Notes: generated by a model from the sequence alone, not told the origin. A stretch of 64,000 nucleotides of DNA from Chryseobacterium gleum (GCA_945883565.1 CAMCXO010000003.1:107566-171565), one strand, 5' to 3'. Shown: positions 52,396-61,678, counted from the stretch's first letter. Translations and numbers: made by a program.

Positions 52396-54822
52396 ATGAA
52401 AAGAACCCTTCTCACCCTTAGCTCAATAGCCATTTTCTTAAGCCATGCCGTTGCTCAAGTAAAAGTAGGAGACAATCCGGCCAGCATAGATCCCTCTGCC
52501 GCTTTGGAGGTGGAGAGCACCAATAAAGGGGTACTGATACCTCGAATGACTTCGGCCCAAAGGCAGGCTATTGCCTCTCCGGCAACGGGCCTGCAAGTTT
52601 TTGATACCAACGCCAATGCACTGTATTATTACAATGGAACCAATTGGGTTGAAGTAAGTCCCAATAACGCTGCCACCAATTTATTCAACAGCAATGGAAC
52701 CATTCCTTCATCTACCACCAGAACCATTGCCTTAGATGGCGGAAGCAATTTGAATATTGACAATAATACGCTTTATATAAGTGGAGACAACAATAGGATT
52801 GGTATTGGTACGGCCTCTCCAACCCAAACATTAGATGTTGACGGAACTGCACGATTTGATGGCGGTCTTACTTTGAACGAGTTTTTTGGTGGATCTTGGA
52901 TAGATTTACCCACTACAGGGCCATCTGGTATTGGAAGTGGAGGAACGGGTCAAAATGCGTGGATTGCATACGTAAATAATGCCGGGAACTATTTCAATAA
53001 TGCTCAAGTAGGCGATGTGGTTTACCGAAACAACACTGGTAAATTACTTTGGGGCAATAGCCCGGGAAATGCCGCTATGGCCATGCACAACGACAACTTG
53101 GGAATTGGAACCATTACGCCTTCAGAGCGCTTAGATTTGGAAGGCAACTTGAAATTTAGTGGCGCCATTATGCCGGGAGGTTCTGCAGGAACTGCCGGAC
53201 AGGTTTTAGTTTCCAATGGAGCAGGGAATGCGCCCATTTGGTCGGCGCCAACTGTTGGAGACAATTTGTTCAATGCCAATGGCACCATTCCCGCTTCTAC
53301 AACCAGACGCATCGATTTGGCCGCAGGCAGTCAATTGGATATCGATACGGGAGCCTTCTTCATCGACGGCAACCTCGGTAGGGTGGGAATTGGTACAAAT
53401 GGTCCGGGAGAGCGTTTGGAGTTAATAGGCAATTTTTTATTGAATGGTGCTTTTATGCCGGGTGGTTCAGCAGGAACTGCCGGACAGGTTTTAGTTTCCA
53501 ATGGAGCAGGGAATGCGCCCATTTGGTCGGCGTCAACTGCTGGAGACAATTTGTTCAATGCCAATGGCACCATCCCCGCTTCTACAACCAGACGCATCAA
53601 TCTGGCCGCAGGCAGTCAATTGGATATAGATACGGGAGCCTTATTTATTGATGGGAACTTAAGACGCGTGGGAATTGGCACCAATGGGCCAGGTTACACC
53701 TTAGATGTGAATGGAACAGCACGTTTTCATGGAGGGGCACAGTTAAATTCCTTTAGTGGTGGCTCTTGGCTGGATATGCCCACCACAGGGCCATCAGGTA
53801 TTGGCAATGGAGGACCGGGGGCCAATGCATGGGTAGCTTATGCCCAATCAAATGGAAACTATTTCAACAATGCCTTAACAGGCGATATCGTCTACCGAAA
53901 CACGGGAGGCCGTTTATTATGGGGTAATTCGTCTGGTGATGCCATAATGGTTTTGAACAGCAATCGCCTAGGTTTGGGAACTTCTACACCCGATCAAAGC
54001 GCCTTGGTCGAAATGGCTTCAACAACCCAAGGTTTTCTGCCACCAAGAATGACCAACGCTCAAAGAGATGCCATTTCTAATCCGGCCCAAGGTCTGGTTA
54101 TTTTTAATACGAATACTTTGAACATACAGTGGTTTGATGGTATAGGATGGTACGACGCAGCCACGGGTCCAACCTATGAGCGGGAACCTTGCAACCCCTT
54201 TAGACAAGTTGCTGTGGTAGATGTAGTGAGTCCATCGACGGGCAAAACTTGGATGGATCGAAACTTAGGGGCAAATCGCGTAGCTGTATCGGTAACCGAT
54301 GCCGAAGCCTATGGCGATCTTTTTCAATGGGGAAGAGATGCCGATGGTCATCATTGTGTAAACAGATTTCCGGCCGATGGAATAACCAATTCGGCAACAA
54401 CAACAACTAAAAGCAACACAGATTCACCGGGTCATGGTGATTTTATTATCACATCCTCAGGGTTTGATGATTGGTTGGTTACCCCAAACAACGATTTATG
54501 GTCTGGCGTGAACGGTTCTAACAACCCTTGCCCCGTTGGCTATAGACTTCCAACAGAGGGCGAATTCTTTGCGGAGAAACAGAGTTGGAGTAGCTCTAAT
54601 TCTGCAGGCGCATTTGGCTCTCCGCTCAAATTGACCAACGCAGGTGTTAGGATTAATGACGGAACCATACCACCGTATTATTATGTGGATTATTATGGGT
54701 ATTACTGGACAAGTAGTTGGTTAACAGGTTCAGCCAGAGCTTTGATTTTCGAATCGAGTTCGGCAGATTTTTACACCCAATCAAGAGGAGATGCTCATTC
54801 TGTGCGTTGCATCAAAGACTAA
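52396..54822 (+). CDS. Large secreted repeat protein with C-terminal FISUMP domain
   Basis: 808 residues with a signal peptide ending near SHAVAQ. Residues about 30-65 and 540-580 are related segments (GVLIPRMTSAQRQAIASP and GFLPPRMTNAQRDAISNP). Between them are repeats of an LFNANGTIPASTTRRI unit and a VGIGT-containing unit; one is a 285-bp near-identical direct repeat (53181 and 53466 start points). The last 190 residues are a FISUMP domain (TWMDRNLGANRVAVSVTDAE, GYRLPTEGEFFAEKQ, SVRCIKD). No T9SS domain at the C-terminus. Probably a surface protein; the repeats resemble tail-fibre and adhesin beta segments, but function is unknown. Confidence 0.75.
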   Translation: MKRTLLTLSSIAIFLSHAVAQVKVGDNPASIDPSAALEVESTNKGVLIPRMTSAQRQAIASPATGLQVFDTNANALYYYNGTNWVEVSPNNAATNLFNSNGTIPSSTTRTIALDGGSNLNIDNNTLYISGDNNRIGIGTASPTQTLDVDGTARFDGGLTLNEFFGGSWIDLPTTGPSGIGSGGTGQNAWIAYVNNAGNYFNNAQVGDVVYRNNTGKLLWGNSPGNAAMAMHNDNLGIGTITPSERLDLEGNLKFSGAIMPGGSAGTAGQVLVSNGAGNAPIWSAPTVGDNLFNANGTIPASTTRRIDLAAGSQLDIDTGAFFIDGNLGRVGIGTNGPGERLELIGNFLLNGAFMPGGSAGTAGQVLVSNGAGNAPIWSASTAGDNLFNANGTIPASTTRRINLAAGSQLDIDTGALFIDGNLRRVGIGTNGPGYTLDVNGTARFHGGAQLNSFSGGSWLDMPTTGPSGIGNGGPGANAWVAYAQSNGNYFNNALTGDIVYRNTGGRLLWGNSSGDAIMVLNSNRLGLGTSTPDQSALVEMASTTQGFLPPRMTNAQRDAISNPAQGLVIFNTNTLNIQWFDGIGWYDAATGPTYEREPCNPFRQVAVVDVVSPSTGKTWMDRNLGANRVAVSVTDAEAYGDLFQWGRDADGHHCVNRFPADGITNSATTTTKSNTDSPGHGDFIITSSGFDDWLVTPNNDLWSGVNGSNNPCPVGYRLPTEGEFFAEKQSWSSSNSAGAFGSPLKLTNAGVRINDGTIPPYYYVDYYGYYWTSSWLTGSARALIFESSSADFYTQSRGDAHSVRCIKD
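53160..53650. repeat. 285-bp internal direct repeat
   Basis: The stretch beginning near 53179 recurs near 53464, offset exactly 285 bases (95 codons) with few differences. It encodes the GGSAGTAGQVLVSNGAGNAP segment and the LFNANGTIPASTTRRI unit. It lies inside the 808-residue protein and keeps the frame. Confidence 0.85.
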
Positions 54823-54855
54823 AGATTAGCCATTAGAGTCTCAGTCTTCACAATA

Positions 54856-56238
54856 ATGAAACGTAACGTTGTTTACGTATTTATGGTTCTGCTTTTGGTA
54901 AGCAGTTTTTTAACATCTGCCCAACAAATTTTTGGGAGTTATTCTTTTAGACCCTTTGAGCTGGTTCAATTACGTGGTTTCAAAGGCTTTGAAACGTATA
55001 TTATAGATAGTATGCGCACAGACGAATATGGGCGCTTTATTCTTAAATATTCCGAAAGAGACCGCGGAATGGGTGAGATTATGCTTGCTCAAGACCAACC
55101 GGTTTCGGTAGTACTGGAAAATGAGGACTTCATATTTAGCGCAGAAGTCCCTAAGAATATAACCAAAATGGATGTAGCTCAAGGAACAGAAAACAAAGCC
55201 TTGCTTCGTTACGCTTTGGAACAGCCACGCAGAGACCGGGCATTGAGTGCTTGGAACTTTTTGTTTAAACTGTATAGTACAGACAATGAATATCGCCTTC
55301 ATCTTGCAAGCATTCAGGCCATTGAAAATGAACTCCTGTATATTCAAGAAGAAGAAAAGGTGTTTTTTCAAGAATTGCCAAAGGGCAGTTATGTAGGGTG
55401 GTATCTCCCTTTGCGCAAGCTATTTAATGGGTTATCAAGGGTTGCCCAAACTGATGTCGATAAAATCCCAGACACTCGCAACGCATTGCGCAACATTGAT
55501 TACAGTGATTCTCGTCTTTTTTCAAGCGGATTATTAAGAGAATCTATTGATAATCATGTGTGGTTTATTGAACATTCTTGTGAAACGCTAGACTCCGTAT
55601 TCGTTCAACTGAATCGATCTATAGATATTATTCTAGATCAGCTTGAACAAGATGCACAGAAATACCAAATAGTTACCGATTACCTTTTTAAGCTACTGGA
55701 AAAAAGAAGTCTCTACACCTCTGCTGAATACCTTGCCCTTAAAGTGCTCGGAGACCAGGCGTGTACCGTTTCAGAAGATTTAATTAACAAACTTGAGGGC
55801 TACCGGCAAATGAAAGTAGGCAATAAAGCTTCAGAAATTCAAATGACTCCGTACACCTATTATGCACAAGGATTGAAGGCGTCATCGCTCAGTGAAATTC
55901 CGGCATCTTTTAAAGTGGTGGTTTTTGCAGCCTCTTGGTGTAGCCATTGCACAGAGGAAATTCCTAAGTTAGGCTTGTACTACCCTGAATGGAAGAAAAA
56001 AGGCGTGGAAATTTTACTGGTATCTTTGGATGAAACCACCCATGATTTTGTACAGTTTGTTGGGAGTTTGCCTTTTACCTCTACCACAGATTTGAAGAAA
56101 TGGGAGGGACAGGCCGTTCAAGATTATCATGTATTTGCCACCCCCACTATGTATTTGTTGGATAAAGAGCTGCAAATTGTGCTCAAACCTCGGTCATTAG
56201 AGCAATTGAAGGCGTGGATTGATTGGAATCTAAAATAA
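54856..56238 (+). CDS. TlpA-like secreted redoxin with long N-terminal domain
   Basis: 460 residues with a signal peptide ending near FLTSAQ. The C-terminal 130 residues are a thioredoxin fold with FAASWCSHCTEEIPKLGLYY (CxxC = Cys362-Ser-His-Cys365), a LVSLDE strand and VFATPTMYLLD with the cis-Pro. The N-terminal 330 residues are the kind seen before TlpA domains in Bacteroidota (DUF4369/DUF5106-like, starting FGSYSFRPFELVQLRGFKG), with helical segments in the middle. It probably reduces disulfides in the periplasm. It follows the repeat protein by 33 bases. Confidence 0.8.
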   Translation: MKRNVVYVFMVLLLVSSFLTSAQQIFGSYSFRPFELVQLRGFKGFETYIIDSMRTDEYGRFILKYSERDRGMGEIMLAQDQPVSVVLENEDFIFSAEVPKNITKMDVAQGTENKALLRYALEQPRRDRALSAWNFLFKLYSTDNEYRLHLASIQAIENELLYIQEEEKVFFQELPKGSYVGWYLPLRKLFNGLSRVAQTDVDKIPDTRNALRNIDYSDSRLFSSGLLRESIDNHVWFIEHSCETLDSVFVQLNRSIDIILDQLEQDAQKYQIVTDYLFKLLEKRSLYTSAEYLALKVLGDQACTVSEDLINKLEGYRQMKVGNKASEIQMTPYTYYAQGLKASSLSEIPASFKVVVFAASWCSHCTEEIPKLGLYYPEWKKKGVEILLVSLDETTHDFVQFVGSLPFTSTTDLKKWEGQAVQDYHVFATPTMYLLDKELQIVLKPRSLEQLKAWIDWNLK

Positions 56239-56390
56239 GTTCAACTTAAAGAGCTTATCGTTCGATAATCGGTTTTGAAGAACACCATACTTAATATGGT
56301 CTGCACCATTATTTTGGATTAAAAGAGGCCTTGTTTAAATTAAAAACTTAGCCAATAATCTATTTCATTAATGATCACAACAAAAAACAA

Positions 56391-57374
56391 TCATCCCTTA
56401 TCCAATCCCCTAAACACTTGCTTCTTGTATCGATTCCTGTATTCAATTGGAGTCATTCCAACCAATTTCTTAAACACTTCTCTAAAGGTTTTTGAATCCG
56501 AGTAGCCTACCTCATACATCACCTCCAAAATGGTTTTCACACCGCGTTCAAGCTCCTTCTTGGCCGCTTCCATCCTTACCCTTTGCAGATATTCAAGCAA
56601 GGTATTGGCCGTCATTTGCTTGAACCTTCGTTCAAAAGAGCGCCGGCCCAACCCTACCTCTTTACAAACGTCTTCAACCGAAAATTTCTCTTGGAAATGA
56701 TCTTCTATAAATTCTTGTGCCTTCAATACTTCCCTGTCGTGGTGCGTTTTTAAACCCCTAAACACCGCAAAGGGCGACTGACTTACCCTATCAACATCTA
56801 TCATATAGGCTTTGGCAGCCATTACAGCCATTTCTCTGCCGGCATAACGCTCCAACACATAAATAAGAAGATTGGTAAAGGCCAAGGCGCCTCCGCTTGT
56901 GTAAATTCTATCAGACTCAGAAACCATGCGTTCGTCTTCTAAAATGGCCTTCGGATATAGCCTCTTAAAATCTTGGGCAGATGCCCAATGCGTAGAGCAG
57001 CGCTTTCCATCCAACAAACCCATAGAACCCAGAAAAAACGCCCCCACACACATGCTAATTAAGTCTGCACCATTTCGGTATTGCTTTTTAATCCATGGCA
57101 CAAAGGCCTCATTCAACTTCATAACTTCGTCTGCTTGGCCAAAAGTGGCAGGAATAATAACCACATCGGTGCGCTCTACTTCCTCGGGCAATCGATCAGT
57201 TCTAACTGAATATATTTTTCCTACAGGCTCCACCTCCCTCGTCAAGCCTACAATCTCAATTTCAAACAGCGGCGCCGGGGCATTATCATTCACCCACTGA
57301 AAAAGTTGCCGACACAGGTCAAGATTTACCAGGCTGAACGCCCCTGCCGGAGCGATTAACGAAATTCTTTTCAT
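56391..57374 (-). CDS. GlxA-family transcriptional regulator (DJ-1/PfpI + AraC HTH)
   Basis: 327 residues from ATG 57374. Residues 1-190 form a DJ-1/PfpI-like (class I amidotransferase-like) sensor with Cys in ISMCVGAFFLGSMGLLDGKR and RCSTHWASA. The last 100 residues hold two AraC helix-turn-helix motifs (VEDVCKEVGLGRRSFERRFK and TILEVMYEVGYSDSKTFREV) and end PIEYRNRYKKQ. It lies head to head with two VOC genes, with about 126 bases between starts, so it may control them; ligand unknown. Confidence 0.88.
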   Translation of the reverse strand: MKRISLIAPAGAFSLVNLDLCRQLFQWVNDNAPAPLFEIEIVGLTREVEPVGKIYSVRTDRLPEEVERTDVVIIPATFGQADEVMKLNEAFVPWIKKQYRNGADLISMCVGAFFLGSMGLLDGKRCSTHWASAQDFKRLYPKAILEDERMVSESDRIYTSGGALAFTNLLIYVLERYAGREMAVMAAKAYMIDVDRVSQSPFAVFRGLKTHHDREVLKAQEFIEDHFQEKFSVEDVCKEVGLGRRSFERRFKQMTANTLLEYLQRVRMEAAKKELERGVKTILEVMYEVGYSDSKTFREVFKKLVGMTPIEYRNRYKKQVFRGLDKG

Positions 57375-57500
57375 TTCATGAAGGTAGAAATTCATGTTGA
57401 CGTAATCTACCCCTCAATTAGTCGTTTTCTCACAACCCATGCCATGTTTTCAACCCATACTTTTGAACAACAATCCTTCAGCACCTTACAATCAAACCCC

Positions 57501-57905
57501 ATGAAAAAACAAGAATTATGGCTCAATCTTCCTGTAAAAGACCTTCAAAAAAGCAAAACCTTTTTTGAGTCTCTGGGATTTCAAACTACCCGCGAGGCTC
57601 CAGGAATGCTCGGCTTTACCATCGGACAGGTACCGGTGATGATGGTGGCCGAGCCTGATTTTGAAAAATTTACCTTGTTTCAAGTATCCGATACAAAAAA
57701 AGGCAGTGAATTGCTTATTTCGGTAGATGCGCCAGACCGAACTTATGTTGACGATATGGCGAAAAAAGTAAAAGCCGCCGGCGGCGAAGTATTTGCCGAA
57801 GCAGCAAACGTTCAAGGCTGGATGTATGGAATGGGCTTTGCCGACCTCGATGGTCATAGATGGAACATCATTTATATGGATTGGGAAAACATGCCAAAAC
57901 CTTAA
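57501..57905 (+). CDS. VOC-family (glyoxalase-like) protein 1
   Basis: 134 residues from ATG 57501; the longer frame to 57378 overlaps the divergent regulator and adds atypical residues. It begins MKKQELWLNLPVKDLQKSKT and has FFESLGFQTTREAPGMLGFT, then the second half with DDMAKKVKAAGGEVFAEA and WMYGMGFADLDGHRWNIIYM, the VOC beta-alpha-beta-beta-beta repeat. Metal ligands of glyoxalase I are only partly kept. It is followed 18 bases later by a second VOC gene; likely a metal-dependent detoxification or binding protein, substrate unknown. Confidence 0.8.
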   Translation: MKKQELWLNLPVKDLQKSKTFFESLGFQTTREAPGMLGFTIGQVPVMMVAEPDFEKFTLFQVSDTKKGSELLISVDAPDRTYVDDMAKKVKAAGGEVFAEAANVQGWMYGMGFADLDGHRWNIIYMDWENMPKP

Positions 57906-57923
57906 CATAAAAAATTCATCGTT

Positions 57924-58322
57924 ATGAATCCTGTTGTACACTTCGAGCTCCCCTACCACGATGCCGATCGGGCTTCGGCCTTCTACAATGCCGTATTTGG
58001 CTGGAAATACCAGAAGCTCGGCCCCCAAACGGGCGATTATATACTGTTTATAACCTGCGAAGTAGATGCCAAACCGGGAAAACCCGCCGGAGCCATAGAT
58101 GGTGGTATGTTTCCATTTAAGCAAGATTGGCCCGCTCAATACCCTACCATTGTAATAGGCGTGGGCAATATTTATGAAACCATACAATCCATAAAACAGC
58201 ATGGTGGTGAGGTTTTAGGAGAACCCCATGAAATACCCGGAACAGGTAAGTACGTGGCGTTTATAGATACCGAAGGTTCGCGCTTAAGCCTAATAGAGCC
58301 TATTTCGTTTCGAAGCGCATAA
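57924..58322 (+). CDS. VOC-family (glyoxalase-like) protein 2
   Basis: 132 residues. VOC fold: VVHFELPYHDADRASAFYNA, VFGWKYQKLGPQTGDYILF, GGMFPFKQDWPAQYPTIVIG and FIDTEGSRLSLIEPI. It belongs to the YciA/DUF-like VOC group that binds small molecules. It lies just after VOC protein 1 and before an inverted repeat and the ATPase-DUF4276 pair. Only weakly similar to the first VOC gene, so not a recent duplicate. Confidence 0.8.
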   Translation: MNPVVHFELPYHDADRASAFYNAVFGWKYQKLGPQTGDYILFITCEVDAKPGKPAGAIDGGMFPFKQDWPAQYPTIVIGVGNIYETIQSIKQHGGEVLGEPHEIPGTGKYVAFIDTEGSRLSLIEPISFRSA

Positions 58323-58342
58323 GGATCAGATTTGTAGAAGAA

Positions 58343-58370
58343 GGCCTGCCGCCAAGCAGGGCTGCAGGCC
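58343..58370. repeat. Inverted repeat upstream of the ATPase gene
   Basis: GGCCTGC at 58343-58349 and GCAGGCC at 58364-58370 form a 7-bp GC-rich hairpin with a 14-base loop. No T run follows, so not a classical terminator; it may be a residual repeat element at the edge of the inserted pair. Confidence 0.5.
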
Positions 58371-58402
58371 AAATAGTTTAAGCGGAACCCTTTTAATATT
58401 GA

Positions 58403-58410
58403 TACTTTTG
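58403..58410 (+). promoter_or_regulatory. -7 promoter element of the ATPase-DUF4276 pair
   Basis: TACTTTTG, an exact TAnnTTTG, 32 bases before the ATPase ATG. The -33 element is not clear. Confidence 0.45.
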
Positions 58411-58442
58411 TTTTTACTCTAAGAAGTATTAACCTAGGCTGA

Positions 58443-59633
58443 ATGAAAATAGAGGGCATTACAATAGAAAATTTCAAGGTTTTTAAGAAAACAATTGTTA
58501 AAGAAATGCCTCGGATGGCCGTTTTTCTTGGCCCAAATGGTTCCGGGAAAAGTACTTTTTTCGACGTATTTGGTTTTCTGAGTGATTGCTTGCAGAATAA
58601 TGTGAACATTGCCATTAACAGACGAGGCGGTTTCCATGAGCTAATTTCAAGAGACAGTTCGCTGACTGAGAAGATTAAATTTGAAATAAAATTTAGAAAC
58701 CCATTAACCAATGAAGACAGGCCTCCTTTGGTTACCTATCTTCTTGAAATTGGCTTTGAATCTGGCAAGGCCTTTATACATAAAGAAATCTTAAAATACC
58801 GAAGAGGTCAATATGGCAAACCTTGGCATTTTTTAGACTTTGCCAATGGCGAAGGCACGGCCATAGTGAACGAAGATGAGTATGACAATAATGAGAGTCA
58901 GGAAAAAAGAGAATTTCAAAAAGTAGCCAGTCCCGATATAATGGCTATTAAAGGCTTAGGCCAATTCGAGAAGTATAAAGTAATAAGTGCTTTTAGAAAT
59001 TTATTGGAACGTTGGTATGTGTCTAATTTTAAAATTGAATACGGGCGAAATTTGTCGGAAACCGGTATTAGCGAACACCTCTCTATTACTGGGCATAATC
59101 TTGCCCAAGTAACCAAATATATGTACGACTATCACCGTGAGGTTTTTGACTCTATTCTTGAAAAATTACCGGGAAGAATACCCGGAATTAATAAAGTAGA
59201 GGCAAAAGAAACGGAAGATGGGATGATTTTACTTCGATTTCAAGACGAAAGTTTTAAAAATCCTTTTTTATCAAAATTTGTTTCCGATGGCACAATTAAA
59301 ATGTTCGCCTATTTAATTCTTCTGCACGACCCCAATCCACACCCGCTTTTATGTATCGAAGAACCCGAAAACTATTTGCATCCGGATTTGCTCTTACAAT
59401 TATGCGAAGAAATTAGAGAATACTCAGAACGAGGTGGACAAGTATTGATTTCTAGCCACTCACCCGACTTTGTTAATGGCGTTAAAATAAGTGAATTGTT
59501 TTTTTTAGTTAAAAAGAAGGGCTTCTCAGAAATTAAAGCCGCCAAAGAAGATGAAGGGGTAAAGCTGTTGGCACAAGACAATCAATTGGGCTGGCTTTGG
59601 AGAAATCATTACATAAATGGGGCTAACTTATGA
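58443..59633 (+). CDS. AAA/ABC-type ATPase, OLD/RecF-like, paired with DUF4276
   Basis: 396 residues of the AAA_21 SMC-like group. Walker A GPNGSGKST at residues 30-38, the N-terminal ENFKVFKK ATPase beta-strand, a signature-like SDGTIKMFAYLILLHDP, Walker B LLCIEEPENYLHPDLLLQL and the H-loop VLISSHSPDF. No TOPRIM domain is fused, but the next gene overlaps its stop by four bases (ATGA) and encodes a DUF4276 protein. This matches the split arrangement of OLD-like and related phage-defence pairs. Higher AT content than flanking genes is consistent with horizontal acquisition. Confidence 0.82.
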   Translation: MKIEGITIENFKVFKKTIVKEMPRMAVFLGPNGSGKSTFFDVFGFLSDCLQNNVNIAINRRGGFHELISRDSSLTEKIKFEIKFRNPLTNEDRPPLVTYLLEIGFESGKAFIHKEILKYRRGQYGKPWHFLDFANGEGTAIVNEDEYDNNESQEKREFQKVASPDIMAIKGLGQFEKYKVISAFRNLLERWYVSNFKIEYGRNLSETGISEHLSITGHNLAQVTKYMYDYHREVFDSILEKLPGRIPGINKVEAKETEDGMILLRFQDESFKNPFLSKFVSDGTIKMFAYLILLHDPNPHPLLCIEEPENYLHPDLLLQLCEEIREYSERGGQVLISSHSPDFVNGVKISELFFLVKKKGFSEIKAAKEDEGVKLLAQDNQLGWLWRNHYINGANL

Positions 59634-60214
59634 TTTGGCTACACATTTTTACGGAAGAGCCATCATTGAAAATAGTATTAGATAATATTATCCCTAAAAT
59701 TATTCCCGAGCAAACCCATTTTAAAGTTTACCCGCATCAAGGAAAACAAGATTTAGAAAAGGCATTAAAAACCACGCTGCCAAGCATTAGCAAAATGCCA
59801 GGTGCAAAAATCATCATAACCAGAGACCAAGATAATGATGATTGCCATGTATTAAAATCAAATTTAAATGATATTGTACATAATACCATTGGTTGTGAAT
59901 ATAAAATAAGAATAATTTGTAAAGAACTTGAGAGTTGGTTCTTAGGAGATTTAGTGGCAGTGGAAAATGCTTTTACAAGATTTAAGAGCGGGCAACATAT
60001 AAATCGTTCAGAATTAAGAACTGTAGACAATATTTCTAATCCATCTGACTTCTTAAAGAAAATAATTCCTGAATATTCCAATTCAGATACCTTACCTAAA
60101 TTAGAAACAGCACAAAAAATAGCTAAACATCTTAACCTTAATAACAATAAATCAGAAAGTTTTAACCAAATGGTTAAGGCCATTAAAGACTTAACCAACA
60201 TAAAAATCAACTAA
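59630..60214 (+). CDS. DUF4276 protein (TOPRIM-like partner of the ATPase)
   Basis: 194 residues. TOPRIM-like traces are an N-terminal Glu (IFTEEPSLKIVLDNIIPKI), an acidic Asp cluster in IITRDQDNDDCHVLKS, and the DUF4276 signature CKELESWFLGDLVAVENAF. In the OLD family this fold cuts DNA or RNA; here the nuclease and ATPase are separate proteins with overlapping genes, a layout reported for several defence systems. Whether catalysis is intact is unknown. The gene is AT-rich and ends in a 400-base region of decayed sequence. Confidence 0.8.
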   Translation: MIWLHIFTEEPSLKIVLDNIIPKIIPEQTHFKVYPHQGKQDLEKALKTTLPSISKMPGAKIIITRDQDNDDCHVLKSNLNDIVHNTIGCEYKIRIICKELESWFLGDLVAVENAFTRFKSGQHINRSELRTVDNISNPSDFLKKIIPEYSNSDTLPKLETAQKIAKHLNLNNNKSESFNQMVKAIKDLTNIKIN

Positions 60215-60620
60215 ATTCTGGTGTTAAAAAGCCACAAAAACCTCATGAAGGTTTACCATTCAATGATTGATTAAATACTTTACGAAAAGCCGCTGGAAGA
60301 AAATTTTAACTTGGACACTTTTTTTAGATTTCCATTTAATAAAACTCAAGAAATAGGACGTAAAAATGATAAGATAAAATTTATAGACGAAAAAGGAAAA
60401 AGCTGTCATTTACATCCAAACGAAAGTTAAGTTTATACAGAGTACTTTATCTAAATACTTAATTTTTAATATTTCGAAAAAATCAACTAATCTTATTCCA
60501 GACTTCATCCCCAAAACCCGTAACTAAAAAACCATAAACGTTTACTTCATTATTAATTTTTCTTCATCTTTTGAAAGAATTCGTAATTTGGAACAAATTG
60601 CGCACTTAAAAAACAATCTT
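60215..60620. other. Gene-free AT-rich stretch with ORF fragment
   Basis: No intact gene. An open frame at 60281-60430 (50 codons, reading YEKPLEENFNLDTFFRFPFN and on to HLHPNES) has no ATG, GTG or TTG start and an in-frame stop just upstream. It looks like the 3' end of a lost gene, perhaps an additional member of the acquired block. I do not recognise the product. Confidence 0.4.
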
Positions 60621-61064
60621 ATGATACGAAAGTCAACAGCCATTTGGAAGGGCAGCGGCAAAGAAGGCAGCGGAACTTTATCTTCTAACAGCGGAGTGTT
60701 AAACGATACGCCATATGCCTTTGCCACGCGCTTTTTGAGTGAGGATGGCAAGGCAGGAACAAATCCTGAAGAGCTTATAGCAGCCGCCCATGCCGGTTGC
60801 TTTAGCATGGCTCTGAGCTTTCAACTAAGCGGAGCCGGTTATGTACCCACTAAACTGGAAACGGAAGCCCAACTTAAAATGGAGAATGTTTCAGGTCAAT
60901 GGAAAATCATGTCTATTCATCTGGTTTTGAAAGCAGACGTGGCCAATATTTCGGAAGAAAAATTTAACGAACTGGCCGAAAACGCCAAAATGAATTGCCC
61001 GGTGAGTCAGGCGTTGTCTGCCATAAGCCTTACACTCTCTTTTACTTTAAACAATGCTTTATGA
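60621..61064 (+). CDS. OsmC-family peroxide reductase
   Basis: 147 residues from ATG 60621; an earlier TTG at 60588 is less likely. OsmC hallmarks are present: GTNPEELIAAAHAGCFSMAL with the first catalytic Cys, and MNCPVSQALSAI with the second. N-terminal STAIWKGSGKEGSGTLSS is typical of the OsmC subgroup rather than Ohr. It reduces organic hydroperoxides in the cytoplasm. Its stop overlaps the next gene start by four bases (ATGA). Confidence 0.9.
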   Translation: MIRKSTAIWKGSGKEGSGTLSSNSGVLNDTPYAFATRFLSEDGKAGTNPEELIAAAHAGCFSMALSFQLSGAGYVPTKLETEAQLKMENVSGQWKIMSIHLVLKADVANISEEKFNELAENAKMNCPVSQALSAISLTLSFTLNNAL

Positions 61065-61678
61065 AAATCGCCATTATTGGAACCGGAAATGTTGGTGGGG
61101 CATTGGCCGCCAAATGGGCAAATAAAAACCATGAAATACGCTTAGGGGTAAGAGATGTAACCCAGTTTAAGGGGCAAGCCCTGCTATCAAATCCCAATAC
61201 CAGTGTTCATTCAATAGAAAAAGCAGTTGAACAATCAGATATCATTTTGTTGTCAACGCCTGCCATGGCGGCGGTAGAGGTGGCACAAAGCCTTGGTAAT
61301 ACCACCCATAAAACCATTATTGATGCCATGAACATTATAATGGGCAGAGGGCCTCTAGGTTACAAAACCACCACCGACGCCATTTTGGCCAATACCCAAA
61401 CCCAAGATGTAGTAAAGTGCTTTAACACAACCGGTTTCAACAACATGGCGAATCCAAATTTTGGCGAAACTGCCATTGATATGTTTGTGGCGGGCGATAG
61501 CGAAAAAGGTAGGCAGGCCGCTATTGAATTGGCCAAAGACGCCGGTTTTGCCGAATGCTACCCCATTGGTGGCAACGATAAGTTTGAGCTTATGGAACAA
61601 TTCGCGTGGTTTTGGATTAACCTCGCCATGTTTCAAGGCCACGGACGAGACATTGGATTTAAGTTGCTTAAGCGATGA
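61061..61678 (+). CDS. NADPH-dependent F420 reductase-like protein
   Basis: 205 residues from ATG 61061. The Rossmann motif MKIAIIGTGNVGGALAAKWA and the F420-dependent NADP reductase-like core (ILLSTPAMAAVEVAQSL, VKCFNTTGFNNMANPNFGET, GGNDKFELMEQFAWFWINLA) are present. F420 is not known to be made in this phylum, so it probably uses NADP(H) with another substrate. It overlaps OsmC by four bases, so a role in redox defence is likely. Confidence 0.82.
   Translation: MKIAIIGTGNVGGALAAKWANKNHEIRLGVRDVTQFKGQALLSNPNTSVHSIEKAVEQSDIILLSTPAMAAVEVAQSLGNTTHKTIIDAMNIIMGRGPLGYKTTTDAILANTQTQDVVKCFNTTGFNNMANPNFGETAIDMFVAGDSEKGRQAAIELAKDAGFAECYPIGGNDKFELMEQFAWFWINLAMFQGHGRDIGFKLLKR

Noticed and set aside
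57378..57500. N-terminal extension of the first VOC protein
   Set aside because: It overlaps the divergent regulator start and lacks VOC similarity; MKKQELW at 57501 is the natural start.
58343..58370. Transcription terminator after the second VOC gene
   Set aside because: The GC hairpin has no T run on either strand; kept only as an inverted repeat.
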